A stretch of DNA of 64,000 nucleotides. It comes from Tillandsia leiboldiana (lineage: Eukaryota; Streptophyta; Magnoliopsida; Poales; Bromeliaceae). This document shows positions 10,500 to 20,568 of this stretch, in pieces; the first letter of the stretch is position 1; each line of letters opens with the position of its first letter. Location: assembly GCA_029204045.2 (NCBI GenBank), contig CM055076.1:19098269-19162268 (forward strand), in the 5' to 3' direction. Made by a program: the position numbers and the translations under genes. The notes below the pieces were generated by a model. That model was not told where the DNA came from. It saw nothing but the letters and a program-made list of their open reading frames with translations, and did not search any database.

Positions 10500-10812
10500 A
10501 AGCAAAAGTTTAGAAGCTCATCAGTGTACATTCCTGGTCTATGGCAATAATTGGGTTTGATTGGTTGTTATAGAAGGCAGACAAACTTAAATTTCCTTCG
10601 CTTTGACATGTAAGTCTTCTGTATCAAACCTCCATATCATTTCTTCCCATCTTCCAAGAACCATTCAAGAAATTACTCTTTCTAGATCTTTCTTTGACCT
10701 GCACCTGCTATTATAACTACTCAAGTGATTGTTTTGACGTCTCTGTTTCCTTTTTCTCCGGTTTCGGCACTCCAAGTGTTGATCAATTGCACGAGTGGTG
10801 GTGAAATCTATT
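10500..10812 (+). promoter_or_regulatory. Promoter/5' leader of resistance gene 1
   Basis: This stretch is shared with the region upstream of resistance gene 2 (GTTTGATTGGTTGTTA, CTTTGACATGT, CACTCCA...TTGATGAATTGC-like words), so it is likely the conserved promoter and leader. A W-box (TTGACC) lies at 10694-10699. A second TTGAC core occurs in CTTTGACATG near 10604. W-boxes bind WRKY factors and are common in defence-gene promoters. No convincing TATA box was fixed. Confidence 0.5.
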
Positions 10813-13800
10813 ATGGCTTTAACTTTCATAGCCGGATCGGTGGCGTCGGCAATTATTGAGAATCTCGTTAGCACATGCTTATCCTACCTTAAGGCTTGCC
10901 CAGCAGCCGGTGGCATGCAGGACGAGCTCGACCGGCTGCATTACGCCCTTCCGCAGGTCCAGACAATCTTGATTGCAGTCGAGGAGAACGCGCCGGTTAT
11001 GGTGCAAAACCAGGGGCTCCATAGGTGGCTTTGGCAATTCAGAGACGCTGTGGAGAACGCAGAGGACGTGCTTGACGAGATGGACTACCATGAGCTGGAG
11101 AAGAGAATACGAAATCGAGATGATAAGGTGCGTGGCAATATTCTTTCTAAATTCAGGAGAAAATATGATAGTTTCGTTAATCATATCTTCAGAGATGACA
11201 CGTTGAAGAGGTTGAGGGAGGCCGTTAAGGGGTTAGATAGGGTTGTTGCTGGTATGGGACCACTCCTTCAAATTTCTACTGGGTTATATGGCCCTAGCGT
11301 TAAGCGTCAGAAGCTTGAGGAAGTCAAGAATGCTCGCGAGACTAGCTACTTGTTAACTGAAAGTGAGGTGCTCGGACGAGACAAGGAGAGGGACACAATA
11401 ATCAAATGGCTTATTAAACCGGGAGATGGCGAGTTTGAAGGGATCACTTTCAATGTCTCTGCTTGTACCATTGTTGGTATGGGTGGGTTTGGGAAGACTA
11501 CCCTTGCTCAACTAATCTATGGCGACGAAAGAGTGCAAGAGTACTTCGACCCGATAATGTGGGTTTGCGTTTCTCAAGATTTCGATGTAGCTGCGATAAC
11601 AAGAAAGATGTTACAAGCTATAAGTACTGAGAGTTCAGGTGATAAGCACTGTCTAAATGCACTCCATGAGATTGTTAAACAAAAACTTACGTCGAAGAGG
11701 TTTTTGCTCATACTAGATGATGTTTGGAATGATGATAATATGATGGAGTGGGAGAAATTGGTTGCTCCTTTGAAATTCGGACAGAGAGGAAGCAAGATCC
11801 TGTTGACAACTCGAATGGGTTCAGTTGCGGATATGGCGGCAAAAGTGATGAAATGCAAACAGGAATCATCATTAAATCTAAATGAGTTGGCGGAGAGCGA
11901 CTGTATGTCACTTTTCAATAAGCATGCGTTCCTTGGTGTGAACCCTGATGATCATAAAAACTTGCAACCGATAGGTGAGTTGATAGCGAAGAAGCTTGGA
12001 GGATGCCTATTGGCAATAAAGGTTGTGGGAGGGTTGCTAAACTCCTACATGGATTATGAATACTGGAAAAGAATCTTGAAAGAAGACACTATGAAATTAC
12101 AGCAAGGAAAGGACGACATCATGACAGTTTTAAGATTAAGCTACGACCATTTACCTATATACTTACAGGTTTGCTTTAGATATTGTAGTATATTTCCACA
12201 GGATTACACGTTTAAGAGGAAAGAGTTGGTCTATATGTGGATGGGTTCAGGTTTGATTATGCAGTCTATTTGTGGAAGGCAGAGGCCAGAGGATATTGGA
12301 AAGGATTATCTAGATCTTCTGACAAGAAAATCATTCTTTACTTGCAAAACCATTGTTTATGGGAATAAAATGTCTAAACGTTATGTTATGCACGATCTAC
12401 TGCACGACCTAGCGCAGTCTGTTTCTCAAGGGGAATGCTTTAGAACAGAAGGTGATGTTGCAGGAAATATTATTCCAGAAACGGTTCGTCATTTATCTCT
12501 TGAAAACATAAATTTTCTTTCCATCACAGAGATCTCCAATCTTAAAAACTTACGCACACTTGTCATATCTATTAAAAGGAATCTTGAGGCGCATAATGTA
12601 GATCATTTACTTGCGTTTAATAATGTTGTGGAAGGATTTAAGAAGTTACACTTATTGAGCATAGATGTGAAATTTGACTTTTATAAACTACCCGATGAAC
12701 TTGACAGCTTGATACACCTCCGCTACCTATCTCTTTCACAAATTGCGATAATGAATAAAGATTTCATGGACTTCTTTCGTTCAACTCTTTGTAGGCTTTA
12801 TCACGTGGAATTCCTGAAGTTCTCTATTTATGAAACGACTTCTGATATTATTGAATATGATGGTTTGACTAACTTGGTTAACTTGCGTTCATTAGATGCT
12901 CCTAATTGTGTGATGCAAAATATTCCTTATCTTCGCAAACTACCCTTCCTTTGCAAATTAAAAGATTTTTTTGTCCAAGAGAAGAGTGGTTACAAAATCG
13001 GTGAACTAAATAACCTAAGAGAACTTCGTCATATCTGCATTGGAGGACTCGAAAATGTGAGGACTTTTGAAGAAGCTATGGAGGCGAAGTTAAAGGAGAA
13101 AGAATATCTCAAATCATTGACATTGGGATGGTCTAAAGGCAGCTCCAATAGTGTAGAGACGGACCAACAACTCCTCGATAACCTCTGCCCGCATATCAAT
13201 CTCAAGAGATTGCGTATTGAAGAATACCAAGGTGTTAAATCTCCATTTTGGTTGAGAGATCTGTCTCTCATCAACTTGACATCCATCGAACTGAGGAACT
13301 GTAAAGGATGGGAGCATCTCCCACCTCTTGGGGGTCTGCCCTCGCTCAATGGTCTTCACATGACGGGACTGCATGCAGTAAAGCAAATAGGTTGTTCATT
13401 CTTTGGGTGCGGTGGCGGATATGCCTTTCCATCGTTGAAGGATCTAGTCCTTGAGGACATGCCTAACTTGGAGGAGTGGATTGGAATAGATAATTGCTGC
13501 ATGTTTCCTAAACTTCATACTATGAGAATTACTAGATGCCCTAATTTGAAGGGATTGCCTCCTCTCCCTCATTGTCTAAATCAATTGCATATTAAAGATG
13601 TCGGATTGACTGCTCTTCCAGCAATAAATGAGAATTGCGGAAACAACAATGTTAGTACTCTATTTTGTAAACTTCAAATTATCCCCCTCAGGTTTAGCTT
13701 TTTTTTCTCTTTTCTCTCTTGTGGTTCAAAAAATGTCACTTTACCTCCTTTATGGTTTACCTCATTTTCACTTTGCCCCCCCTGTGGTTTAGCTCATTTT

Positions 13801-14961
13801 TCACTTTGCCACCTTGTGACTTTTTAAATATTTTTAATTTGCCATCCTATTTCATATAAAATTTTTCTGTGAAATAAAAATAAAACCACGAGAGGGCAAC
13901 GTGAAACTTTTTGAACAACGGGGTGGCAAGGTAAAAATGAGCTAAAGCACGTGGGGCCAATTTGAAGTTTACCCTTATATTAAAGCACCAATTCGTATTT
14001 GCATGATTATGATTGCCCAGACCTAATATCTTTACATCTTTTCTTTTTGTAGCAGCAAGAATATTTTCAGGCTCTTGAAGACTTAACCATCAAACAGTGT
14101 GACAAGCTCGAATATGTTCCACCAGAGTTTTTTCATAAATTCAACACCCTAAAAACTCTGAAAATAGAAAATTGCCCGAAGTTGACAACACGTGGGATCT
14201 CAGACATCCAACTGCCCTTTATACTCAAGCAACTCACTATGGGGTCATGTGGCGACCTTGAGGTGCCATTGCTGTGGTCAGCGAATTTAACCTCTCTTAC
14301 TTGGTTGATATTATTCGATTGTGCAAGGATAGCATCCCTTCCCCCAACACAAGTGTGTGCACGGTGGACGATGCTTTCCTCTTTAAATATAGTGCGTTGC
14401 AAAGAATTATCATCATTTGGTGGAATAGAAGCTCTCGTATCCCTCCGTTATTTAGAAATTAGAGGGTGTGACAAGCTAATTGATGTTTCCCTACGTCAGC
14501 CTCCATTTCCAAACGATGCCAGCCAAAAGAATGCAATGGACTGCCTTTTGAAGCTTGATAGTCTATCAATTGACCACCATGCGCTCCTGCTCATGGAGCC
14601 ATTGAGGAGTCTCTCCTCCATCAGCAGTTTCACTATCTCTGATGCTTCGCAACTCACCTCCTTACCCGAGGAATGGCTACTGCAAAATCACACTGCCCTC
14701 AAATTTTTAAGAATACAGAATGCATTATCCCTTCAGTCCCTACCCCAGAGCATGACAAAACTGTGCTCCTTCGAGGATTTGCGTGTATATGATGCTAGAC
14801 TCATCAAGTCACTTCCAGAGCTGCCTACTTCACTGCATACTCTACGCATAAGCGGGTGCCAACCTGTGTTTAAGGAGCGTTGCCAAAAGGATATAGGCCT
14901 TGATTGGCCCAAGATTGCCAACATCCCTAATGTGAGGATTTATAACCATTTGCGGAGGTAG
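10813..14961 (+). CDS. CC-NB-ARC-LRR disease-resistance protein (resistance gene 1)
   Basis: Intracellular immune receptor of the CNL class. Exon 1 is 10813-13650 and exon 2 is 14053-14961. The donor AACAAT/GTTAGT and acceptor TTTTTGTAG/CAGCAA join in phase 0, giving 1248 codons. The start at 10813 is preferred over the upstream in-frame ATG at 10795 because the paralogue at 44151 begins at the matching Met. The Rx-like coiled coil has EDVLDE at 84-89. NB-ARC has P-loop GMGGFGKTT (222-230), kinase 2 LLILDDVW (298-305), RNBS-B GSKILLTTR, RNBS-D CFRYCSIFPQD and MHDL (526-529). Leucine-rich repeats fill about 560-1248. Two oddities: the P-loop has F for the usual L, and the GLPL motif reads GCLLA (397-401), so its conserved Pro is Leu. 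The reading frame is open throughout. It acts as an NTP-switched effector sensor; the pathogen recognised cannot be told from sequence. Confidence 0.93.
13668..13977. mobile_element. Fold-back MITE in intron of resistance gene 1
   Basis: The left half (CTCAGGTTTAGC, CACTTTGCC, GCCATCCTATTTCATA) is mirrored by the right half (GGGGCCAATTTGAAGTTTACCC, GGTGGCAAGGTAAAAATGAGC). It fills most of the 402-base intron. A homologous copy sits at the same place in the intron of resistance gene 2, and another is at 25125-42230 in pieces. Non-coding. Confidence 0.7.
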
Positions 14962-15550
14962 GGTGATGCATATTGTACATACGTTTACTTTACCACCCTT
15001 CATCTTGCCCATGCTACTCTCTGTAATTAACGCAATTTATTTTGGTCTTAATGAACTATGACATCTTATTCAATCTTAACAAGGTTATTTAATTTGTTTC
15101 AGGACTAAATAGCCTTTTTTGGACAATGCAAGAGCAATCAGGTTCGTTTTTAATTAGCATCCTCAATAGAATTGTTATATTGTTTGACCCTTAATTTATG
15201 GCTTGGTTGCATAATAAAAAAATATAGTGCTAATTAATCGCCCCTTATAATTAGTACATGGTCCTCGCAGGGCTTGCGTGATTACAAAGATAGGATTGTA
15301 TTAGAAATTAAATAAATTTCTGTTTCAGTGCCTCTTAATTAACTCTTGATTTCCTATGCTATTGGCCAGGTATTATATCTTATTAGGCGTGAACATCGAA
15401 GCAATGGATTAGTCATGTAAAACAAATTAACAATGCAATGATCATAATTTATGCAGTCAATCTATCAATTACTTTCTAAAATTAACTATGACTAGTTGAT
15501 GAGTAGAACATAAGAGAGAGAAGTGTGACAACAGCTTTAAAGTAGTTTTA
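14962..15550 (+). other. 3' flank of resistance gene 1
   Basis: A/T-rich non-coding DNA directly after the stop codon, presumably including the 3' UTR. No polyadenylation signal could be chosen with confidence. No gene seen. Confidence 0.4.
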
Positions 15551-16208
15551 ATTTCTTGGTGCAGGGTTGTAGTAATGGTATAGCACTCCTATGTATATTT
15601 CTCTCATTTTTTTTTAAGAATATAAAACAAGAGTGAAGTTTTGCTGCTTATGTTCTGTTTTGTAGTGCAGGAACATGATAGGATTAGGACTCCCTATCTG
15701 CACTTGATCTATTTTTCTCCAGGCATAAAACATGATTAAAATCATACTACTTATTCTCTCTATTTTTAATTTTTTGCTGCATGAGTGAAAAAAGCTTTTA
15801 TTGTTGTCTATCAATTTTATTAGTGCTGGAGTTATATATGACTCTCTATAAGTTGTCTATCAATCTATTTATAGGAATTAAAAGAAAGAAAATGACCTAT
15901 TTCTTACTACATGCTTGTGTTCTTCAGTTTTTTTGGTGCAGGATTAGAGTACGATTCCATGTATTCCATTTTTTTGGTTTTTTTTTTTTTAAAGAGAGAA
16001 ATTGCCCTCATTTGGGGCAGGGAGGTTAGGTGCTTCAGTTTTGTTTCTCAATTTATATGCATATATCCTAAATGTAATTTAGTGTTTGAATATTCCTGCA
16101 AAAATAGCAATCTCTTTGCCTCGTCATAAGATTATTTATTTTTTTCCTATTATCTTATGAAGTTGTTAAATATTGCTTTCAAATGTGTTTCAAATTATTA
16201 TTATTATT

Positions 16209-16264
<56 letters not shown>

Positions 16265-16860
16265 AGTATAACAGGCACCAGATTAAACTTGTGAACTCAA
16301 ATTCAGCAGTATAAATCATACTTTAAATTTTGTTAAACTTTTTTTAGTTTTTATTGCAGGTTGTATCGACATTTGGAGTAAATTTGGTCGATGCTCCGGC
16401 GGTAAGACTATGTTGACTCATCGTAAAAGGAAAATGACGCTACGCTGCAGCAGGCATCAACTTACAACCACATCTGCAGCATCTTACTTTTACTTTATTT
16501 ATAGTTTTTAAAAACACTTCAGTTTCATTACATATTAAATACACAAAAAGCGTGAAGTGCTACTACTTATGTTCCATATTTGGTGGTGCAAGAATGAATT
16601 AATGACTCTATTGATTTCTCTATAGGAATGTAACAAGACCAAAATAAATTGCCTATGTATTTCTGTTTTCTTTTTGTTCTCGGTGGTGTATGAATTAAAA
16701 ACTCTCCTATTATTATAGTCTATCGATTTTATCCTTGTTATGAAGGATGGTTAAAATTTTACTGCTTTGTGTACAATCTTCTATTTTTCTTGGTGCAGGA
16801 TTGGAATAAGACTACTACATGTAGTCCATATATATATATGATGTGATTAGTGTCTTTGAT
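15550..16860 (+). repeat. Degenerate tandem repeats with splice-acceptor-like motif
   Basis: A phrase close to TTTTTGGTGCAGGATTAGA recurs at about 15555, 15664, 15930, 16575 and 16785. Each is followed by CTCCTATNT, TTTCTCT, and GGAATATAA.. then AGTGAAGTTTTGCTGCTTATGTTC. Units are roughly 105-130 bases and diverged. The same phrase recurs at 19660 and 20055 in the ghost paralogue. No reading frame is preserved. It may be reiterated non-coding 3' exons or a simple tandem duplication. Confidence 0.55.
16180..16510 (+). repeat. Segmental repeat downstream of resistance gene, copy 1
   Basis: Holds a 50-base T run (16210-16262) followed by ATAACAGGCACCAGATTAAA, TTGTATCGACATTTGGAGTAAATTTGGT and GCAGCAGGCATCAACTTAC. 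Diverged copies occur at 17160-17450 and 20230-20560. Non-coding. It marks duplication of the 3' flank of the resistance locus. Confidence 0.6.
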
Positions 16861-17159
16861 GTAGCTTTATCTTACTGGTTATTTTGTTTTCCTGCTTAAT
16901 TAATCTTTCGTAGGAGACCAATTAGCAAGCTAAAGAATATTTTGAGTGTAAGGATAATTACATAATAAATTTTGGAGACTGAGATTTGGATATGTATGTT
17001 TAATTAGCGAAGCGCACAAAGGCCAAAGAGTAATAATCTGTGTGTTCTGTGATGGCAAGATAGAAAGACATCACTGTAGTTTTGTTTCTTTTCACTTTAT
17101 CTGCACAACTAGCAAATCTCCTAGCTTGATTGATTGATTTATTTATTTTTTACTATGAT

Positions 17160-17660
17160 CTGATGAAGTTGTTGAGCTTCGATCTTTGAAGTAGACAAAG
17201 TATCTCAGGTCTAAACATTGTTTCAAAATGGGTTTGCGTGAGTCCGGCACTCTGCCTGTGATCGCACGGGATGTACCTCTCTGTATTACCTGTTCTTATT
17301 TTCAAATAGGGTATATCCCTGTTTAATAAAAAAAAAATGGGTTTCGAATTATTTTGTGAATTTAATTTCGGTAGCATAAATTATACTTTAAACTTTGTTA
17401 AACTTTTTTAAGTTTTTAGTGCAGGCCGTAAATTTAGAGTAAATTTTTAAGTTTTTTTTTTTTTGCATCTGACTACTTTTAATTTCTTTACAATTTTCAG
17501 AAAGAAATTAAATTTCTTTATGCATTGGAGACATCAAAACAAATTCAGTTTTCAATCCGTATAACTTTGGTTTCGATTTAGATTTTGCGAACAATTCATT
17601 TCAGTTTTTTTTGTTTGGTCTACACTCCTTTGTAGACAGTTCCTTATTTTTCAGGAGTGT
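17160..17660 (+). repeat. Segmental repeat downstream of resistance gene, copy 2
   Basis: Copy of the 16180-16510 repeat (GTAGCATAAATTATACTTTAAA). It is followed by a block (CAATCCGTATAACTTTGGTTTCGATT..GCGAACAATTCATTTCAG) that reappears at about 24500-24830, across the solo LTR at 20569-24499. Confidence 0.55.
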
Positions 17661-19300
17661 TTACAGTGGCTTTTTTTTTTTTTTTTTTTATTTTTATTTT
17701 TTTTTATGAATGTATTGAGAACTCCTCACATTTTGAAATAGTACCCTCAAATTTCATATTTTTTGTTTTTTATTTGCCCCTGTTATATTTGGTTGAAATT
17801 TACCAAATATGTTAATAGGCTCTTCTACTCAAGAAAGTTACAAATTAATAAATAGTTATTCTCAACGTGATTTTGTAAAGCTTTAAAATACAGAAAAAAT
17901 TATCCATTTGAATTTAATGTATGAAAAATATAATAAAACTCATAGATGGATGTAAGAAGGTAATAAATCATTCATTTATCTTTTACTCAAAAGCCATTGA
18001 ATAATTCACTATCTTATTATAGTTAGCACTAGCGTTGTATGGTGTGTTACGAAAGTTAAATTTTCAAATAATATATATGAAGATTAATTTCTCAAAAAAA
18101 AATAAAAAAAAGCTAAAATGTATAGGCACGTCGTGAATATTATTTATTATTTTTTTTTTTTTTGGTAAATGACCAAAGCTTGTCTTACAAATTTTTAAAA
18201 AAGATTGTAATCTTACTACTTCCATCATCTAACGTTCACTTTTTTCCAACTTGCCTTGTCCAATTTTTTTTTTCTCTTTTGAACTGAAAAAAAAGAAAAA
18301 AAGAAAGAAAAAGTGAAGTAAACCTTAGAACCCTGGATTGGGAATGATAAAGATTTCAAATATTAAAGCTTATAGACATAGCATTTCTATTTTTTTAATT
18401 TGATTTACACTTCTCAACTTACAAATCAGTTTATTTAGGTTCTTTTATTAGTAATTTTAAAAAATTTGTTAGAATCAAATGCCCGCACACGATCAGAAAT
18501 TGCTCTAGTCAAAAAAAAAAGAAAAAGAAAAAAAAAGTAGAATTGTTCGAGGACTAAAGCGTCACATGACTCATAGTTCGAACAAAAAATTAGGATGAAT
18601 TAAAATTTACGGACTGAAGTGTAATGAGCCTCATAGTTTGAAAATTGCATATTGATGAAAATTAGATTGTTTCTCGGAAATAAAAAAAAAAGAATTTGAA
18701 TAGTTGGATTAAAATATTAAGAATAAGAGTTATAATTTTAAAATAATAATATTTTATTTAATTTATTAATATAAAAAAATTAATTAAATAATAATTTAAC
18801 ATATTTAATTAATTATTATTAGATAATCCTAAATATTAATGAATAAAACAATAAACAATAATAAGTATGGTTAATAAATAATTTAATTAACAATAATTAA
18901 TTAATTAATTAGATTAATCAAAATATTAAATTAATTAAAAAATTAATATAATAATTAAAATTATATTTATTTTGATTAATCTACAAATAAATTTGTTTCT
19001 GAAAAATAGTGGAACAATAATTTTATTTTTATACCATCTTGTCCTAATTAATTAGAAAACAAAATTTACTATTTTCATTCATAATTAAATGGCGAATAAA
19101 ATTTTGTGAAAGCGCTGAGTCGCTTGGTGTCTTCAAGGCGCCCATTCGACCTGGCGCGTGCATGGCGAAAGTAGGATTATTTTTACAAATTATTTTTTGA
19201 AAAGATCATTTTACAAATTTTAAAAACTGAGAGGGTTATTTTTTAAAAAAGTCCAGTAATTTGGCCCCAGTGTAGCGGTGGCGTGGGTCAAGAAACGCGA
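17661..19300. other. A/T-rich intergenic DNA, no gene recognised
   Basis: Long T and A runs; 18690-19000 is almost purely A/T with ATTAATTAAT palindromes. No ORF, RNA gene or element end was recognised. Confidence 0.6.
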
Positions 19301-19329
19301 TATTTGAGTTAAGGACTGGGGCGTGGATT

Positions 19330-19502
19330 CTCAAAGAAGGTGGCGAAACCTCTGTTGTGAAATTCACGCGTAATAATAAGTCTTCCCCAATCTATGTGCT
19401 CTTTGTCTTTTCTTTATTTATACCTGCCCCAGTGATTGTTTTCATATTCTCTATATTTCCTCATGCTCTATCTTTTTCACTCCAACTGTTTGATGAATTG
19501 CC

Positions 19503-19553
<51 letters not shown>

Positions 19554-19560
19554 AAGTATC
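19330..19560 (+). pseudogene. Ghost resistance-gene locus: promoter/leader without coding sequence
   Basis: TTATTTATACC, AGTGATTGTTTTCATATTCTC, CTTTTTCACTCCAA and TTTGATGAATTGC match the leaders just upstream of the start codons of both resistance genes (10720-10800 and 44055-44130). After a run of AGT units (19505-19549), where an ATG and NB-ARC coding region are expected, the sequence passes directly into 3'-flank material (19590-19690, homologous to 15485-15600). The whole coding region appears to be deleted. Confidence 0.6.
19505..19549 (+). repeat. (AGT)n microsatellite
   Basis: About 15 perfect AGT units at the end of the ghost leader. The paralogue at 44115-44130 has only GTAGTAGGAG here, so this is a local expansion. 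Confidence 0.95.
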
Positions 19561-19706
19561 AATTGCTTTCGAATGTTAAATACGAGACTAGTTGTCCAGT
19601 GATGAGTTAGAACATAAGAGACGCGCAACAGAAGCTTAATTTCGAGTTCTTTTTTAATTTCTTGGTGCAGGACTTTAGTAATGGTATAACACTCCTACAT
19701 ATAGAA

Positions 19707-19937
19707 TTAGGCTACAATACTATCGATAGCACCAAGCCATTGGTGCTATCAAGTTTGTAGCCGTTGGATGAAAAAATATGCGGTTAGGATTATATTGGTC
19801 CCCTAGGGTTTACTAGGTGGTTGGTTGAATAGTAAATATCTTATGAGACCACTATAATCCCAACCGCATATCTTTTCATCCAACGGCTGAAAACTTGATA
19901 GCACCAATTGTTTGGTGCTATCGATAGTATTCTAGTC
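19707..19937. mobile_element. Hairpin MITE, about 230 bp
   Basis: The left arm (CTATCGATAGCACCAAGCCATTGGTGCTATCAAG, quoted here only as ends CTATCGATAGCACC and GGTGCTATCAAG) is mirrored on the right. Pairing continues through CCGTTGGATGAAAA and ATATGCGGTTAGGATTATA. Each arm also contains its own small hairpin. It interrupts sequence that is continuous at 15580-15610 (CACTCCTA.. then ..TTTCTCTC). A (TA)n tract follows at 19946-20000. Confidence 0.75.
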
Positions 19938-19940
19938 GGA

Positions 19941-19945
<5 letters not shown>

Positions 19946-20000
<55 letters not shown>
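19946..20000. repeat. (TA)n microsatellite
   Basis: About 27 TA units, directly after the hairpin MITE. Confidence 0.95.
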
Positions 20001-20003
<3 letters not shown>

Positions 20004-20285
20004 CTCTCAATTCTTTTCAGGAATATAACATGAGTAAAGTTTTGTTCTTCTATTTTTTTGGTGCAGGATTAGAGAAAAACTCCATGTATTGCATGTTCTT
20101 TTTTTCTATTGCCAAATTAATGTATAATCGTTATGAATGAAATTATCCTAAAGATAATTTAGTTGTTGAATATTCCAGCACAAGTAGCAAATCTCATAGC
20201 CAGGTAAGCTTGTTTGTTTTTGTCTATTATCTGATGATCTTGTTAAGCCTAGTTTAAACATTGCTTTAAAATGTGTTTCAAACCC

Positions 20286-20317
<32 letters not shown>

Positions 20318-20563
20318 GCAGCATAACTAGCACCCTGATTAAATTTGTGAACTTAATTTCAGTGGCACAAATTATACTTTAAATTTTGTTAAAACTTTTA
20401 TGTTTTTTTAATACGGGTTGTATCAACTTGGGAGTAAATTTAATAGATGCTCCGTCGATAAGCAGACTCGGCCCGACTCATTGTGAAAGGAAAAAATGAG
20501 GGCAATACTGCAGCAGGCATGAACCTGCAACCAGATTCTGCACTTGTTTACTTTTACTTCTTT
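20001..20563 (+). repeat. 3' flank of ghost resistance locus
   Basis: Homologous to the 3' flank of resistance gene 1: GGTGCAGGATTAGAG near 20060, TAGTTGTTGAATATTCC..AGTAGCAAATCTC, T run, GCATAACTAGCACCCTGATTAAA and GCAGCAGGCATGAACCTGCA. Non-coding. It resumes at 24500 after the solo LTR. Confidence 0.55.
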
Positions 20564-20568
20564 ACAAG

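Noticed and set aside
10795..10812. Upstream ATG as start of resistance gene 1
   Set aside because: The paralogue starts at the Met equivalent to 10813, and the extra codons come from leader sequence.
13651..13827. Extension of resistance gene 1 exon 1 to the stop at 13825-13827
   Set aside because: It is intron and MITE sequence. The donor at 13651 and exon 2 at 14053 restore a continuous LRR.
19505..19549. CRISPR-like or functional regulatory array
   Set aside because: It is a plain AGT microsatellite with no spacers.
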